A stretch of 64,000 bases of DNA from Serratia sp. FDAARGOS_506 (GCF_003812745.1 NZ_CP033831.1:3348001-3412000); one strand, 5' to 3'; shown: positions 8,596 through 17,633, counted from the first letter of the stretch. Program-made: numbers and translations. Notes: generated from the letters alone by a model not told the origin.

Positions 8596-9900
8596 TTGAC
8601 AACGCCAAAGAAGAAAATCGTTATTGTTGGCGGCGGCGCCGGTGGCTTGGAGCTGGCGACCAGCCTGGGCCATAAGCTTGGCCGCAAGAACAAAGCGGAG
8701 ATCACGCTGGTAGATCGCAACCACAGCCATTTGTGGAAACCGTTGCTGCACGAAGTGGCGACCGGTTCCCTCGATGACGGCGTGGATGCGCTCAGCTACC
8801 TGGCGCACGCGCGCAATCACCATTTCAGCTTCCAACTGGGGTCGTTGACCAATATCAATCGCGAAACCCAAACGCTGCAGCTGGCTCAGATCTGCGACGA
8901 ACAGGGCGGCGAGCTGGTGCCGGCGCGCGAATTGCCGTACGACATCCTGGTGATGGCGCTGGGCAGCACCTCGAACGATTTCGGTACCCCGGGCGTGAAA
9001 GAGCACTGCATCTTCCTGGATAACCCGCATCAGGCGCGTCGTTTCCACAACGAAATGCTCAACCTGTTCCTGAAGTTCTCGGCGCAGCCGGGGCAAAAAG
9101 AGCGGGTCAACATCGCTATCGTCGGCGGCGGCGCCACCGGCGTTGAGCTGTCCGCCGAACTGCACAACGCGGTGAAGCAGCTGCACAGCTACGGTTTCGA
9201 AGGCCTGGATAACAGTGCATTGAACGTGACGCTGGTGGAAGCCGGCGAGCGCATTCTGCCGGCGCTGCCGCCGCGCATTTCCGCTGCGGCGCACCAGGAG
9301 CTGATCAAACTGGGCGTGCGCGTGCTGACCAACACCATGGTGACCAGCGCCGATGCCAAAGGCCTGAACACCAAGGGCGGCGAGTTCATCGACGCCGATC
9401 TGATGGTGTGGGCGGCCGGCATCAAGGCGCCGGACTTCATGAAAGATATTGGCGGCCTGGAAACCAACCGCATCAACCAACTGGTGGTGGAGCCGACGCT
9501 GCAGACTACGCGCGATCCGAACATCTTCGCCATCGGCGACTGCGCCTCTTGCCCGAAAGAGGGCGGCGGTTTCGTCCCACCGCGCGCCCAGTCGGCGCAC
9601 CAGATGGCCTCGCGCTGCGCTACCAATATTCTGGCGCTGATGAACGGCCAGACGCTGAAGCCTTACGTGTATAAAGACCACGGCTCGCTGGTGTCTCTGT
9701 CGCGCTTCAGCACCGTCGGCAGCCTGATGGGCAACCTGATGCGCGGCTCGATGATGGTGGAAGGGCGCATCGCGCGCTTCGTTTACATCTCGCTGTACCG
9801 CATGCACCAGGTGGCGCTGCACGGCTACATCAAAACCGGCCTGATGATGCTGGTGGGCGGCATCAACCGGGTGATTCGCCCGCGTCTGAAAATGCACTGA
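8596..9900 (+). CDS. ndh: Ndh, type II NADH:quinone oxidoreductase
   Basis: Single-subunit, non-proton-pumping respiratory NADH dehydrogenase, a peripheral protein on the inner face of the membrane that passes electrons from NADH through FAD to ubiquinone. 434 residues, the usual length. Two dinucleotide-binding motifs are visible: GGGAGGLE near the N-terminus (FAD) and [15 protein letters not shown] near residue 178 (NADH), plus the FAD-contacting AIGDCASC. The start is TTG at 8596, after TAGGGGG, as for E. coli ndh. FNR- and PdhR-like sites lie upstream. Confidence 0.97.
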   Translation: MTTPKKKIVIVGGGAGGLELATSLGHKLGRKNKAEITLVDRNHSHLWKPLLHEVATGSLDDGVDALSYLAHARNHHFSFQLGSLTNINRETQTLQLAQICDEQGGELVPARELPYDILVMALGSTSNDFGTPGVKEHCIFLDNPHQARRFHNEMLNLFLKFSAQPGQKERVNIAIVGGGATGVELSAELHNAVKQLHSYGFEGLDNSALNVTLVEAGERILPALPPRISAAAHQELIKLGVRVLTNTMVTSADAKGLNTKGGEFIDADLMVWAAGIKAPDFMKDIGGLETNRINQLVVEPTLQTTRDPNIFAIGDCASCPKEGGGFVPPRAQSAHQMASRCATNILALMNGQTLKPYVYKDHGSLVSLSRFSTVGSLMGNLMRGSMMVEGRIARFVYISLYRMHQVALHGYIKTGLMMLVGGINRVIRPRLKMH

Positions 9901-9917
9901 TCCTGCCTTTGTCGACC

Positions 9918-9950
9918 AACCCGCGCCGGTTCGCCCGCGCGGGTTTTTTT
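9918..9950 (+). terminator. Rho-independent terminator after ndh
   Basis: Nine-pair stem AACCCGCGC/GCGCGGGTT with a 10-nt loop, followed by a run of seven T. Confidence 0.9.
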
Positions 9951-10042
9951 ATGGCAGTGTGAGGCGATCGGCGGCGGTTGTTTGATTCTTCAGCATAAGC
10001 TGTCGCCGCCATGGGTAAAATTCTTAAGATTCCTCCTAAACA

Positions 10043-10066
10043 GCGGGAAAACGGCCGTTTTCCCGC
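10043..10066. repeat. Perfect 24-bp palindrome with T-run in the ndh-ycfJ gap
   Basis: The two arms GCGGGAAAACGG and CCGTTTTCCCGC meet exactly, and five T follow after CA. It sits in the 355-bp gap (9901-10255), well downstream of the ndh terminator and ~190 bp before ycfJ, so neither gene accounts for it. Just upstream (about 10031-10036) is TCCTCC, an anti-Shine-Dalgarno-like motif. It could be the 3' end of an unannotated small RNA or an attenuator; nothing else coding is visible in the gap. Confidence 0.5.
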
Positions 10067-10255
10067 ATTTTTGGTCCCCTTGTCTTATTGCGAGGCCTCA
10101 GATCATTGTGCAGACTTTACCTCGTTTACAGACGGCGCGTCGCGCACGCCGTAAACCGGGATACCGCAAGCCGCCCATGCGCAAAATAATAAGCGCGGTG
10201 CAGCCGGTCACAGACCCCGGACAAAATGCGTGGTAACACTTTCAGGAGGTTTCCT

Positions 10256-10792
10256 GTGAACAAGTCAATGTTAGCCGGTGTTGGGATTGGTATCGCTGCC
10301 GCTCTGGGGATTGCCGCGGTAGCCAGCCTGGACGTCTTTTCTGCCGGTCCGCAGTACGCGCAGGTGCTCGCCGCAACGCCGATTAAAGAAACCATCAAAA
10401 CGCCGCGTCAGGAATGCCGCAACGTCACCGTTACGCACCGTGCACCGGTGCAGGATGAAAACCGCATCGCCGGTTCTGTGCTGGGCGCAGTGGCGGGCGG
10501 CGTGATCGGCCACCAGTTCGGCGGCGGTCGCGGGCGCGACGTGGCGACCGTGGTCGGCGCGCTGGGCGGCGGCTATGCCGGTAACCAGGTGCAAGGGGCG
10601 ATGCAGAACAACGACGTCACCACCAGCGTTCAGCAGCGTTGCAGAACGGTCTACGACAAATCCCAGAAAATGCTGGGCTATGACGTGACCTACAAGATCG
10701 GCAACCAGCAGGGCAAGATCCGCATGGATCACGATCCGGGCACGCAAATCCCGTTGGATAAAAACGGCCAACTGGTGCTGAACAGAGCCTGA
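10256..10792 (+). CDS. ycfJ: YcfJ family glycine-zipper (2TM) envelope protein
   Basis: 178-residue envelope protein. The start is GTG at 10256 with CAGGAGG (10243-10249) 6 nt upstream, giving MNKSMLAG as in E. coli YcfJ. It has one N-terminal hydrophobic segment and a glycine-zipper segment (SVLGAVAGGVIGHQF through VVGALGGGYAGNQ, residues ~77-107) of the Rick_17kDa/Gly-zipper_2TM type, then a soluble domain with QRCRTVYDKSQKMLGYDV. The role is poorly known; the family is linked to envelope stress and biofilm. Confidence 0.92.
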   Translation: MNKSMLAGVGIGIAAALGIAAVASLDVFSAGPQYAQVLAATPIKETIKTPRQECRNVTVTHRAPVQDENRIAGSVLGAVAGGVIGHQFGGGRGRDVATVVGALGGGYAGNQVQGAMQNNDVTTSVQQRCRTVYDKSQKMLGYDVTYKIGNQQGKIRMDHDPGTQIPLDKNGQLVLNRA

Positions 10793-11055
10793 TCGCCACA
10801 TTCGAATTAAGCCCGCGGGCAGTGTTAGTTCTGATCGTTTAACCCGGTTAAGCGAGCGGCGTTAACATTGACGCGGGTTTCTGTTTTCTGCCTGCCCAAA
10901 ATTTGCGATCGTTCTAATGCCTGCGTGCGATATCACTGGGCAAAACTTCAAAAAAGCCCCCGCGTTTGTTATATTATTGTGCGATTAAGCGGTGTTATCG
11001 GCGCCAATCGCCGCACCGGTCAAACCCGAGTATTTCGTCTCGCAGAGATAACGAC

Positions 11056-11535
11056 ATGTTAGATTTTCGCTTTCCGACAGCGTTGCAAATGGTCCTTAGC
11101 GTCGCCGTAGCTGAGAAGCAGGGCATGCGTTCGACGAGCGCTACGCTCGCCGCCACTCTGGAAGACAATCCCAGCTTTATCCGCAAATTGATGGTTCCGC
11201 TGACCAAAGACGGCATCATCGTTTCCACCCTGGGCCGAAACGGCTCTATCCACCTCGGCCGCCCGGCGGAAGAGATCACCCTGCGGGACATCTATCTGGC
11301 GGTGATCGACGACAAGCGCATCTGGGCTTCCCGCCCTGAAGTGCCGGCCCGGTGCCTGGTGAGCGCCAACGCCTGCTGGTATTTCAAATCGGTGGTGAAC
11401 GAAGCCGAGCAGGCTTCGCTCGCGGTGCTGGCGCGCCATACCGTGGCCGATTCGTTGGCCGAGCTGGAGCGGGGCGACAAGCGCGCCTGCGCGGAATACG
11501 CCGCCGCGCAAGAGGCAGAAGCCGCCGGTAAATAA
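11056..11535 (+). CDS. Rrf2-family transcriptional regulator
   Basis: 159-residue winged-helix regulator; the first residues MLDFRFPTALQMVLSVAVAEKQ and SAtLAATLEDNPSFIRKLM form the helix-turn-helix of Rrf2 proteins. Only two close cysteines are present (CLVSANAC, residues ~100-107), not the three-cysteine Fe-S signature of IscR or NsrR, so it may be a redox or small-molecule sensor instead. The ATG at 11056 starts the family-typical N-terminus; the frame remains open upstream to 10966 without a credible ribosome site. Convergent with sdeB across a shared terminator. Target unknown. Confidence 0.85.
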   Translation: MLDFRFPTALQMVLSVAVAEKQGMRSTSATLAATLEDNPSFIRKLMVPLTKDGIIVSTLGRNGSIHLGRPAEEITLRDIYLAVIDDKRIWASRPEVPARCLVSANACWYFKSVVNEAEQASLAVLARHTVADSLAELERGDKRACAEYAAAQEAEAAGK

Positions 11536-11552
11536 TGCCGGATGGAACGCAT

Positions 11553-11583
11553 AAAAAAGGTCGGGCATTGCCCGACCTTTTTG
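11553..11583. terminator. Bidirectional terminator between the Rrf2 gene and sdeB
   Basis: AAAAAGGTCGGGC, loop ATT, then GCCCGACCTTTTT: a perfect stem with A- and T-runs on both sides, suited to stop transcription from both convergent genes. Confidence 0.92.
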
Positions 11584-11599
11584 CATGTAAAGACGATGA

Positions 11600-14500
11600 T
11601 TACGCCGTCTGTGGCTGTGATCTACGCGCCACCAGACGCCGCAGGGTGACGTAGAACACCGGCGTCAGGAACAGCCCGAACAGGGTCACCCCCAACATGC
11701 CGGAGAACACCGTGATACCGGTGACGCCGCGCACCTCGGCGCCGGCGCCGTGGCCGAGGATCAGCGGGATGGTGCCGGCGATGAAGGCGATGGAGGTCAT
11801 CACGATCGGCCGCAGTCGCAGGCGGCAAGCTTCCAGCGCCGCTTCGACGATGCCTTTGCCCTGCATTTCCAGCTCGCGGGCGAACTCGACGATCAGAATG
11901 GCGTTCTTACAGGCCAGCCCCATCAGGACGACCAACCCGACCTGCACGAACACGTTGTTGTCGCCGCCGGTCAGCCACACGCCGAACAGCGCCGACAGCA
12001 TGGTCATCGGTACGATCAGGATCACCGCCAGCGGCAGCGTCCAGCTTTCGTACAGCGCCGCCAGCGCGAGGAACGCCAGCAGCACCGCCACCGGGAACAC
12101 CACCAGCGCGGCGTTGCCCTGGGTCGATTGCTGGTAACTCAAATCGGTCCACTGGATGTTCATGCCGTTCGGCAGCAGCTTGCCGGCCATCTGCGTCAGC
12201 GCGCCCATCGCCTGGGTAGAGGAGAGCACGCGCGGATCGGCGTCGCCGATCAGGTCCGCCGCCGGGAAACCGTTATAGCGGATCACCGGATCCGGGCCGT
12301 AGGTGGTGCCGATGCTGACCATGCTGCCGATCGGCACCATTTCACCTTTGTCGTTGCGGGTGCGCAGGTTGGCGATGTCTTCCACGCTGTCGCGGAACTG
12401 GCCGTCGGCCTGCGCCATCACCTTCCAGGTGCGGCCGTAGCGGTTGAAGTCGTTGATGTAAGACGAACCGAGATAGGTCTGCAGCGTGCTGAACAGCGCA
12501 TTGAGCGGCACGCCTTGCGCCTTGGCCTTGTCGCGATCGATTTTGGCGTCCAGCTGCGGCACGTTGGCCTGATACGAGGAGATCGGGAACCCCATCCCCG
12601 GCGTTTGCATAATGGCGCCGGACATCGTATTGATCGCCGTTTGCAGCGCGCCGTAACCCAGCCCGCCGCGATCCTGCACATACAGCGAATAGCCGGAGCC
12701 CTGGCCGATGCCGAGGATCGGCGGCGGCATGATTGAGAAGGCGAAGCCTTCCTGAATCTGTGAAATGCGCGCGTTGATCTCGGCGTTGATCTGCGCCGCA
12801 GTGCGGGTACGGGTGCTCAACGACTCCAGCGCGAAGAATACCGTGCCGGTATTCGGCGTATTGGTGAACTGCAGCGCGTTCAAGCCGGGGAAGGCCACCG
12901 CATCGGTGACGCCGTCCACGCTCAGACCGATGGCGCTCATCTTGCGGATCACCGCATCGGTGCGTTCCAGCGAGGCGCCTTCCGGCATTTTCACGCCGCC
13001 GATCAGGTACAGCTTGTCCTGCGTCGGGATAAAGCCGCCAGGCACGGTCTTGAACATCACGCCGGCGGCGGCCAGCAGCAGCAGATAGACGACGAACACC
13101 GCGCCGCGCCGCCCCAGCACGCGGGAGACACCGCGCTGGTAGCGTTGCGAACCGCTGGCGAAGAAGCGGTTGAACGGCCGGAACAGCCAGCCGAACAGCC
13201 GGTCGATCAGGCGCGAAGGCAAATCTTTCGGCGCACCGTGCGGTTTGAGCAAGCGCGCCGCCAGCGCCGGTGAGAGGGTCAGCGAGTTGATGGCGGAGAT
13301 CACCGTCGAAATGGCGATGGTGACGGCGAACTGCTTGTAGAACTGGCCGGTAACGCCCGAAAGGAACGCCATCGGCACGAACACCGCACACAGCACCACG
13401 GCGATGGCGATGATCGGGCCGGAGACTTCGCGCATCGCCTGGTGCGCCGCCGCCAGCGGCGATAGCCCCTCTTCGATATTACGCTCTACGTTTTCCACCA
13501 CCACGATGGCGTCATCCACCACGATGCCGATCGCCAGCACCAGCCCGAACAGGCTGAGGGTATTGAGCGAGAAGCCCAGCAGATACAGCGCCGCGAAGGT
13601 GCCCACCACGGAGATCGGTACCGCCAGCAGCGGAATGATCGAGGCGCGCCAGGTCTGCAGGAACAGAATGACCACCAGCACCACCAGGATCACCGCTTCC
13701 AGCAGGGTATCGACCACCGCGCTGATCGAATCGCGCACGAACACCGTCGGATCGTAAGGCGATTTCCAGCTCATGCCGTCCGGAAAGCGGGTCGCCAGCT
13801 CGGCCATCTTGCCGCGCACTGCGTCCGACAGCTCGATGGCGTTGGCGCCCGGCGACTGGAAGATACCGATGCCGACCGCATCCTTGTTATTGAGCTGGGC
13901 GCGCAGCGCGTAGCTGCCGGAGCCCATTTCGATGCGCGCCACGTCGCGCAGCCGCACGATCTCGCCGTTGTCGCCGCTCTTGAGGATGATGTTGCCGAAC
14001 TCTTCTTCGGTTTGCAGGCGGCCCTGGGCGTTGATCGACAGCAGATAGTCGCTGCGCGTCGGCATCGGCTCCGCGCCGAGCTGGCCGGCGGAGACCTGCA
14101 CGTTCTGCTCCTGCATGGCGCTTACTACGTCGGAGGCGGTCAGGCCACGCGCGGCGACCTTGTTCGGATCGAGCCAGATGCGCATCGCATACTCACCGGC
14201 GCCGAAGATCTGCACCTGGCCGACGCCCGGCAGGCGAGCCAGCTCATCCTTGACCTTCAGGGTGGCGTAGTTACGCAGGTACAGCGAATCGTACTTGCCG
14301 GAAGGCGATACCAGATGTACCACCAACGTCAGCGCCGGGGACTGCTTCTGGGTGGTGATGCCCTGGCGGCGCACGTCTTCCGGCAGGCGCGCTTCGGCCT
14401 GCGCCACGCGGTTTTGCACCTGTACCTGCGCCTGATCGGGATCGGTGCCGGGGCGGAAGGTGACGGTGGTCACCAGCACGCCGTCGGAACCGGCGACCGA

Positions 14501-14743
14501 TTTCATGTACATCATGTTTTCGACGCCGTTGATCGCTTCTTCCAGCGGCGTGGCCACCGTTTCAGCGATCTCTTTCGGGTTGGCGCCCGGATATTCTGCG
14601 CGCACCTGCACGCTGGGCGGCACCACGTCCGGGTACTCGCTGATCGGCAGCAGCGGGATGGCGATCGCTCCGGCGACAAAAATCAGGATCGACAGCACTG
14701 CGGCAAAGATCGGCCGGTCGATGAAAAAACGGGAAAAGTCCAT
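11600..14743 (-). CDS. sdeB: SdeB-like RND multidrug efflux inner-membrane pump
   Basis: Proton-driven trimeric antiporter of the AcrB/HAE-1 family, 1047 residues, exporting drugs, dyes and detergents across the envelope with SdeA and a TolC-type channel. Visible hallmarks are the N-terminus MDFSRFFIDRPIFAAVLSIL, the periplasmic pore domains, and the proton-relay aspartate pair in helix 4 (GIVVDDAIVVVENVER, residues ~405-420). It lies 24 bp after sdeA on the same strand. The name sdeB rests on being next to a MarA-like gene divergent from sdeA, the arrangement reported for S. marcescens sdeAB/sdeR. Confidence 0.93.
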   Translation of the reverse strand: MDFSRFFIDRPIFAAVLSILIFVAGAIAIPLLPISEYPDVVPPSVQVRAEYPGANPKEIAETVATPLEEAINGVENMMYMKSVAGSDGVLVTTVTFRPGTDPDQAQVQVQNRVAQAEARLPEDVRRQGITTQKQSPALTLVVHLVSPSGKYDSLYLRNYATLKVKDELARLPGVGQVQIFGAGEYAMRIWLDPNKVAARGLTASDVVSAMQEQNVQVSAGQLGAEPMPTRSDYLLSINAQGRLQTEEEFGNIILKSGDNGEIVRLRDVARIEMGSGSYALRAQLNNKDAVGIGIFQSPGANAIELSDAVRGKMAELATRFPDGMSWKSPYDPTVFVRDSISAVVDTLLEAVILVVLVVILFLQTWRASIIPLLAVPISVVGTFAALYLLGFSLNTLSLFGLVLAIGIVVDDAIVVVENVERNIEEGLSPLAAAHQAMREVSGPIIAIAVVLCAVFVPMAFLSGVTGQFYKQFAVTIAISTVISAINSLTLSPALAARLLKPHGAPKDLPSRLIDRLFGWLFRPFNRFFASGSQRYQRGVSRVLGRRGAVFVVYLLLLAAAGVMFKTVPGGFIPTQDKLYLIGGVKMPEGASLERTDAVIRKMSAIGLSVDGVTDAVAFPGLNALQFTNTPNTGTVFFALESLSTRTRTAAQINAEINARISQIQEGFAFSIMPPPILGIGQGSGYSLYVQDRGGLGYGALQTAINTMSGAIMQTPGMGFPISSYQANVPQLDAKIDRDKAKAQGVPLNALFSTLQTYLGSSYINDFNRYGRTWKVMAQADGQFRDSVEDIANLRTRNDKGEMVPIGSMVSIGTTYGPDPVIRYNGFPAADLIGDADPRVLSSTQAMGALTQMAGKLLPNGMNIQWTDLSYQQSTQGNAALVVFPVAVLLAFLALAALYESWTLPLAVILIVPMTMLSALFGVWLTGGDNNVFVQVGLVVLMGLACKNAILIVEFARELEMQGKGIVEAALEACRLRLRPIVMTSIAFIAGTIPLILGHGAGAEVRGVTGITVFSGMLGVTLFGLFLTPVFYVTLRRLVARRSQPQTA

Positions 14744-14767
14744 GGGTCAGAAGTCTCTGCTGGGAGC

Positions 14768-15955
14768 TTAGTTGAGTGCGGAAGCGATGGGGTTCATGGC
14801 GACGGCTTTCGCGTCGACCGGCATGCCCGGCATAAACACTTTCTGCATGCCGTCGACGATCACCCGATCGCCGTTTGCCAACCCTTTCTGCACGATGCGC
14901 AATCCTTCGGCCATGCGGCCCACGTCGATGTCGCGGCGCTGCGCCTTGCCGTCTTTGTCGACGATGTAAACGAATTTGCGGTTCTGGTCGGTCATCACCG
15001 CTTTGTCGTCGATCAACATGGCGTTGAACTCGGCGCTGCCGGGCATCTGCACCCGGGCGAACAGCCCCGGCGTGAAGCGGCGATCGCGGTTGTCGAGCAG
15101 GGCGCGCATGCGAATGGTGCCGGTACCGGCGTTAAGCTGGTTATCGGTGAAGTCCACCAGCCCTTGATGCGGAGTGCCGTCTTCGCCCACCAGGCCGACC
15201 TTCACCGGCAGGCGCGCGTCCTGCCGGCCCTGCTGTTGATAGCGCAGGAAGGTGGCTTCATCCACGTCGAAATAGACGTAGACCTTGTCGAGCGATACCA
15301 GCGTCGTCAATACGCTGGCGCTGTCGCCGGCGGTGACCAGGTTGCCGGCGGTGATCATCGCGCGGCTGGCGCGCCCGTCAATCGGCGCCGTAACGCGGGT
15401 AAAGTCGAGATTCAGCTGCGCCATATCGAGCTGGGCCTGCGCCGCCAGCACGTTGCTTTGTGCCTGAGCGGCGGATGACCGGCGTTGCTCCCAGACTTCC
15501 TGTGAGATGGCCTGAGTGCCGATCAGTTTCTCGGTGCGCGAGGATTCGCTGCGTGCCAGGGCGGCCTGGTTGCGTGCTCGCACCAGCTCGGCCTGCGCCT
15601 GCTCGCGCGCGGCGCGGTAGGTACGATCGTCGATGGTGAACAGTACCTGGCCTTTCTTCACCTCGTCGCCTTCGGTGTAGTTGACTCGTTCGATGTAGCC
15701 GGAGACCCGCGGGCGCAGCTGCACGCTTTGCACTGCTTCGACCCGGCCGTTGAACGCATCCCATTGGCTGATGGGCTTGACCACTACGCTGGCGGCGCTG
15801 ACCACCGGCGGCGGTGGCGGGGCGTTATGCGCGACGCTGTTGTCGCACCCGGCGAGCAGGGTGGCCAGCAGCGCCACCCCGGAGAGCCGCTGGCCCAGAG
15901 CGACGGCGCGCGTGCGGCCGCCGGCGTTGAACGATGAGTTTGGTTGATTTGCCAT
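14768..15955 (-). CDS. sdeA: SdeA-like periplasmic adaptor (membrane fusion protein) of the RND pump
   Basis: Lipoprotein adaptor of 395 residues that links the RND pump to the outer-membrane channel. After a positively charged N-terminus, the hydrophobic segment ends in a lipobox (TLLAGC, Cys ~37), then a short proline run. The order is the usual lipoyl/hairpin/barrel: RPRVSGYIERVNYTEGDEVK (lipoyl half-motif), a coiled coil around residues 100-170 rich in Ala/Gln/Arg, and the returning lipoyl half ending in DFTRVTAPIDGRAS. First gene of the sdeAB unit, 295 bp from the divergent regulator sdeR. Confidence 0.93.
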   Translation of the reverse strand: MANQPNSSFNAGGRTRAVALGQRLSGVALLATLLAGCDNSVAHNAPPPPPVVSAASVVVKPISQWDAFNGRVEAVQSVQLRPRVSGYIERVNYTEGDEVKKGQVLFTIDDRTYRAAREQAQAELVRARNQAALARSESSRTEKLIGTQAISQEVWEQRRSSAAQAQSNVLAAQAQLDMAQLNLDFTRVTAPIDGRASRAMITAGNLVTAGDSASVLTTLVSLDKVYVYFDVDEATFLRYQQQGRQDARLPVKVGLVGEDGTPHQGLVDFTDNQLNAGTGTIRMRALLDNRDRRFTPGLFARVQMPGSAEFNAMLIDDKAVMTDQNRKFVYIVDKDGKAQRRDIDVGRMAEGLRIVQKGLANGDRVIVDGMQKVFMPGMPVDAKAVAMNPIASALN

Positions 15956-16096
15956 TATTTTTATTCCGATAAGTAAGCGCGGTCAGGCCCCATACCCGGC
16001 CCTGTTCTCCGGGATTCGCCCCCGCGCCGGCATACGGTGAGGGGGCGGCTGCACCGTGCAGCGGCGCAGCGTTAGGTTTTGAAACACATTGGTGTC

Positions 16097-16127
16097 ACAT
16101 TAATGTATCAATATCGGTTACATTAAT
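16097..16127. promoter_or_regulatory. Repeated ACATTAAT elements in the sdeA-sdeR promoter region
   Basis: The palindrome ACATTAATGT (16097-16106) is followed 23 bp later by a second ACATTAAT (16120-16127), about two helical turns apart. The rest of the 295-bp gap (15956-16250) shows no gene, and no convincing marbox was found. A role in sdeAB/sdeR control is inferred from position only. Confidence 0.35.
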
Positions 16128-16250
16128 TGGGTGGAGTATAGTGGCGGCTTTCTGGTAAATGCAATAATAAAAATTGCATTTAAAGCGAAACTGTTGCAAC
16201 GTATGTGCATCGGGCAGAGGGTGACCCTGCCGAATGATGGGAGCATCAGC

Positions 16251-16607
16251 ATGAACACTACGGGCTTTATTACCGATTTGAAGGCGTGGATCGACAACAA
16301 TCTGGAAGAAAAACTGGATATCAACACCGTGGCGGACCGCGCGGGCTATTCCAAATGGCATCTGCAGCGCATGTTCAAACGCCAGACCGGCTACGCGCTG
16401 GGGGAGTATATCCGCATGCAAAAACTGAAAGTGTCGGCGGAGCGCCTGGCCAACAGCGGCGAGCCTATCGTCAGCGTGGCGATTTCGCTCGGCTTCGACT
16501 CACAGCAGTCGTTCAACCGCAGCTTCAAACGTCAATTTGGCCAAACGCCGGGCGACTGGCGCCGCGCGTTGGCGCAGCCGGCGTCCATGGGGCGCACGCA
16601 CCACTGA
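16251..16607 (+). CDS. sdeR: SdeR-like AraC/XylS activator of the MarA/SoxS type
   Basis: 118-residue stand-alone DNA-binding protein with two helix-turn-helix motifs and no ligand domain: first around residues 25-47 (INTVADRAGYSKWHLQRMFK), second around 76-100 (VSVAISLGFDSQQSFNRSFK). Such proteins activate efflux and porin-repression genes; in S. marcescens the homologue upstream of sdeAB is called SdeR and raises pump expression when overproduced. The start ATG 16251 is chosen because GGGAG precedes it at the right distance. Followed by a bidirectional terminator. Confidence 0.92.
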   Translation: MNTTGFITDLKAWIDNNLEEKLDINTVADRAGYSKWHLQRMFKRQTGYALGEYIRMQKLKVSAERLANSGEPIVSVAISLGFDSQQSFNRSFKRQFGQTPGDWRRALAQPASMGRTHH

Positions 16608-16626
16608 GCGGTTGGGGAGTGGGGAT

Positions 16627-16658
16627 AAAAAAGCCTGAATATTGTTCGGGCTTTTTTT
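16627..16658. terminator. Bidirectional terminator after sdeR and after the first tRNA-Ser unit
   Basis: Stem GCCTGAA/TTCGGGC (one G-T pair) with loop TATTG, flanked by six A on the left and seven T on the right, so it can serve both strands. Confidence 0.85.
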
Positions 16659-16825
16659 GTGTGAGTAAAGAGGGATTGATTCGCTGCGCTCACCCTACGG
16701 GCCGCCGTTGGCGGTCCAAAACGCGGGCGTTTTGTCGAACCCTGTCGAGGGTTCTCACCCTCCCGGTCGGTGCGCTATGCATACAAAAAAGCCTGAACTT
16801 TCGCTCAGGCTTTCTCGTTAGAATA
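16658..16825 (-). repeat. Divergent copy of the tRNA-Ser-associated repeat unit
   Basis: Read on the minus strand, this follows tRNA-Ser 1: a terminator hairpin (stem 16791-16796/16805-16810), then a core highly similar to the 17216-17543 units, including the nested hairpins CCGCC-GTT-GGCGG and AAAACGC/GCGTTTT (CG-rich loop), ending in a decayed remnant of the tRNA 3' end (around 16658-16674). The distance from the tRNA CCA to the remnant is ~165 bp, close to the 164-bp period of the other units. Confidence 0.75.
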
Positions 16826-16915
16826 TGGCGGTGAGGGAGGGATTCGAACCCTCGATACACTTTCGCGTATACACACTTTCCAGGCGTGCTCCTTCAGCCA
16901 CTCGGACACCTCACC
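16826..16915 (-). tRNA. tRNA-Ser (anticodon GGA), copy 1
   Basis: 90-nt gene on the minus strand with encoded CCA (complement of TGG at 16826-16828). The acceptor stem GGTGAGG pairs with CCTCACC (with one internal variation), there is a long class II variable arm with a GCGAAAGT loop, the anticodon loop is CTGGAAA giving GGA, and the T-loop is GTTCGAATC. Nearly identical to E. coli serW/serX and to the second copy. Confidence 0.95.
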
Positions 16916-17215
16916 ATATTTTTTGTTGCGAAATCATCGCTGCAACGGGGCGCTACTATAGGGAGTGGGGCCGATCCGGTCAAGAATAATTTCTGTGTTT
17001 TTGTTCGTCCGCTCAAGCCGTGTGCACTTTGCTGAAAACTGCGGCGAACAATAGGGCAGAAGTCATGAAAGGGCGAGAAAATCAGGGGTAGGGTTCGTGG
17101 ATAACCGGCGGAAATGGGAATCACGGTCGCAGAGGGGCAAAGATGCTCGCCCCTCTCGGCGGTGCACCATGCAAAAAAAAAGCCTGGACGCGAATCCAGG
17201 CTTTCTCTTTAAATT

Positions 17216-17543
17216 TGGCGGTGAGAGAGGGCTTGATTCGCTGCGCTCACCCTGCGGGCCGCCGTTGGCGGTCCAAAACGCTGGCGTTTTGTCGAACCCT
17301 GTCGAGGCTTCTCGCCCCTCTCGGCGGTGCACCATGCAAAAAAAAGCCTGGACGCGAATCCAGGCTTTCTTTTTAAATTTGGCGGTGAGAGAGGGCTTGA
17401 TTCGCTGCGCTCACCCTGCGGGCCGCCGTTGGCGGTCCAAAACGCTGGCGTTTTGTCGAACCCTGTCGAGGCTTCTCGCCCCTCTCGGCGGTGCACCATG
17501 CAAAAAAAAGCCTGGACGCGAATCCAGGCTTTCTTTTTAAATT
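17216..17543 (-). repeat. Two tandem 164-bp units carrying the tRNA-Ser 3' end (rtT-like)
   Basis: The 16-nt sequence TGGCGGTGAGAGAGGG, which is the 3' end of the tRNA gene read in reverse, occurs at 17216, 17380 and 17544, exactly 164 bp apart; only the last belongs to a complete tRNA. Between the copies is a near-identical segment: a Rho-independent terminator hairpin (stem GCCTGGA/TCCAGGC with A and T runs), then two GC hairpins (CCGCC-GTT-GGCGG and AAAACGC-TG-GCGTTTT). A partial third unit continues to about 17139. This resembles the 178-bp rtT repeats of E. coli tyrT, each ending with 19 nt of tRNA-Tyr. Confidence 0.85.
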
Positions 17544-17633
17544 TGGCGGTGAGAGAGGGGTTCGAACCCTCGATACACTTTCGCGTATACACACTTTCCA
17601 GGCGTGCTCCTTCAGCCACTCAGACACCTCACC
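17544..17633 (-). tRNA. tRNA-Ser (anticodon GGA), copy 2
   Basis: 90 nt on the minus strand, CCA encoded (complement of 17544-17546). It has the same structure as copy 1, with the GGA anticodon in CTGGAAA, and differs mainly in the acceptor/T-stem region and one base near the D-arm. It is transcribed first and followed by the tandem repeats, so both tRNAs could lie on one long transcript reaching 16627. Confidence 0.95.

Noticed and set aside
17139-17543. CRISPR array
   Set aside because: The repeats are long 164-bp units joined directly without unique spacers, and they contain tRNA and terminator sequence.
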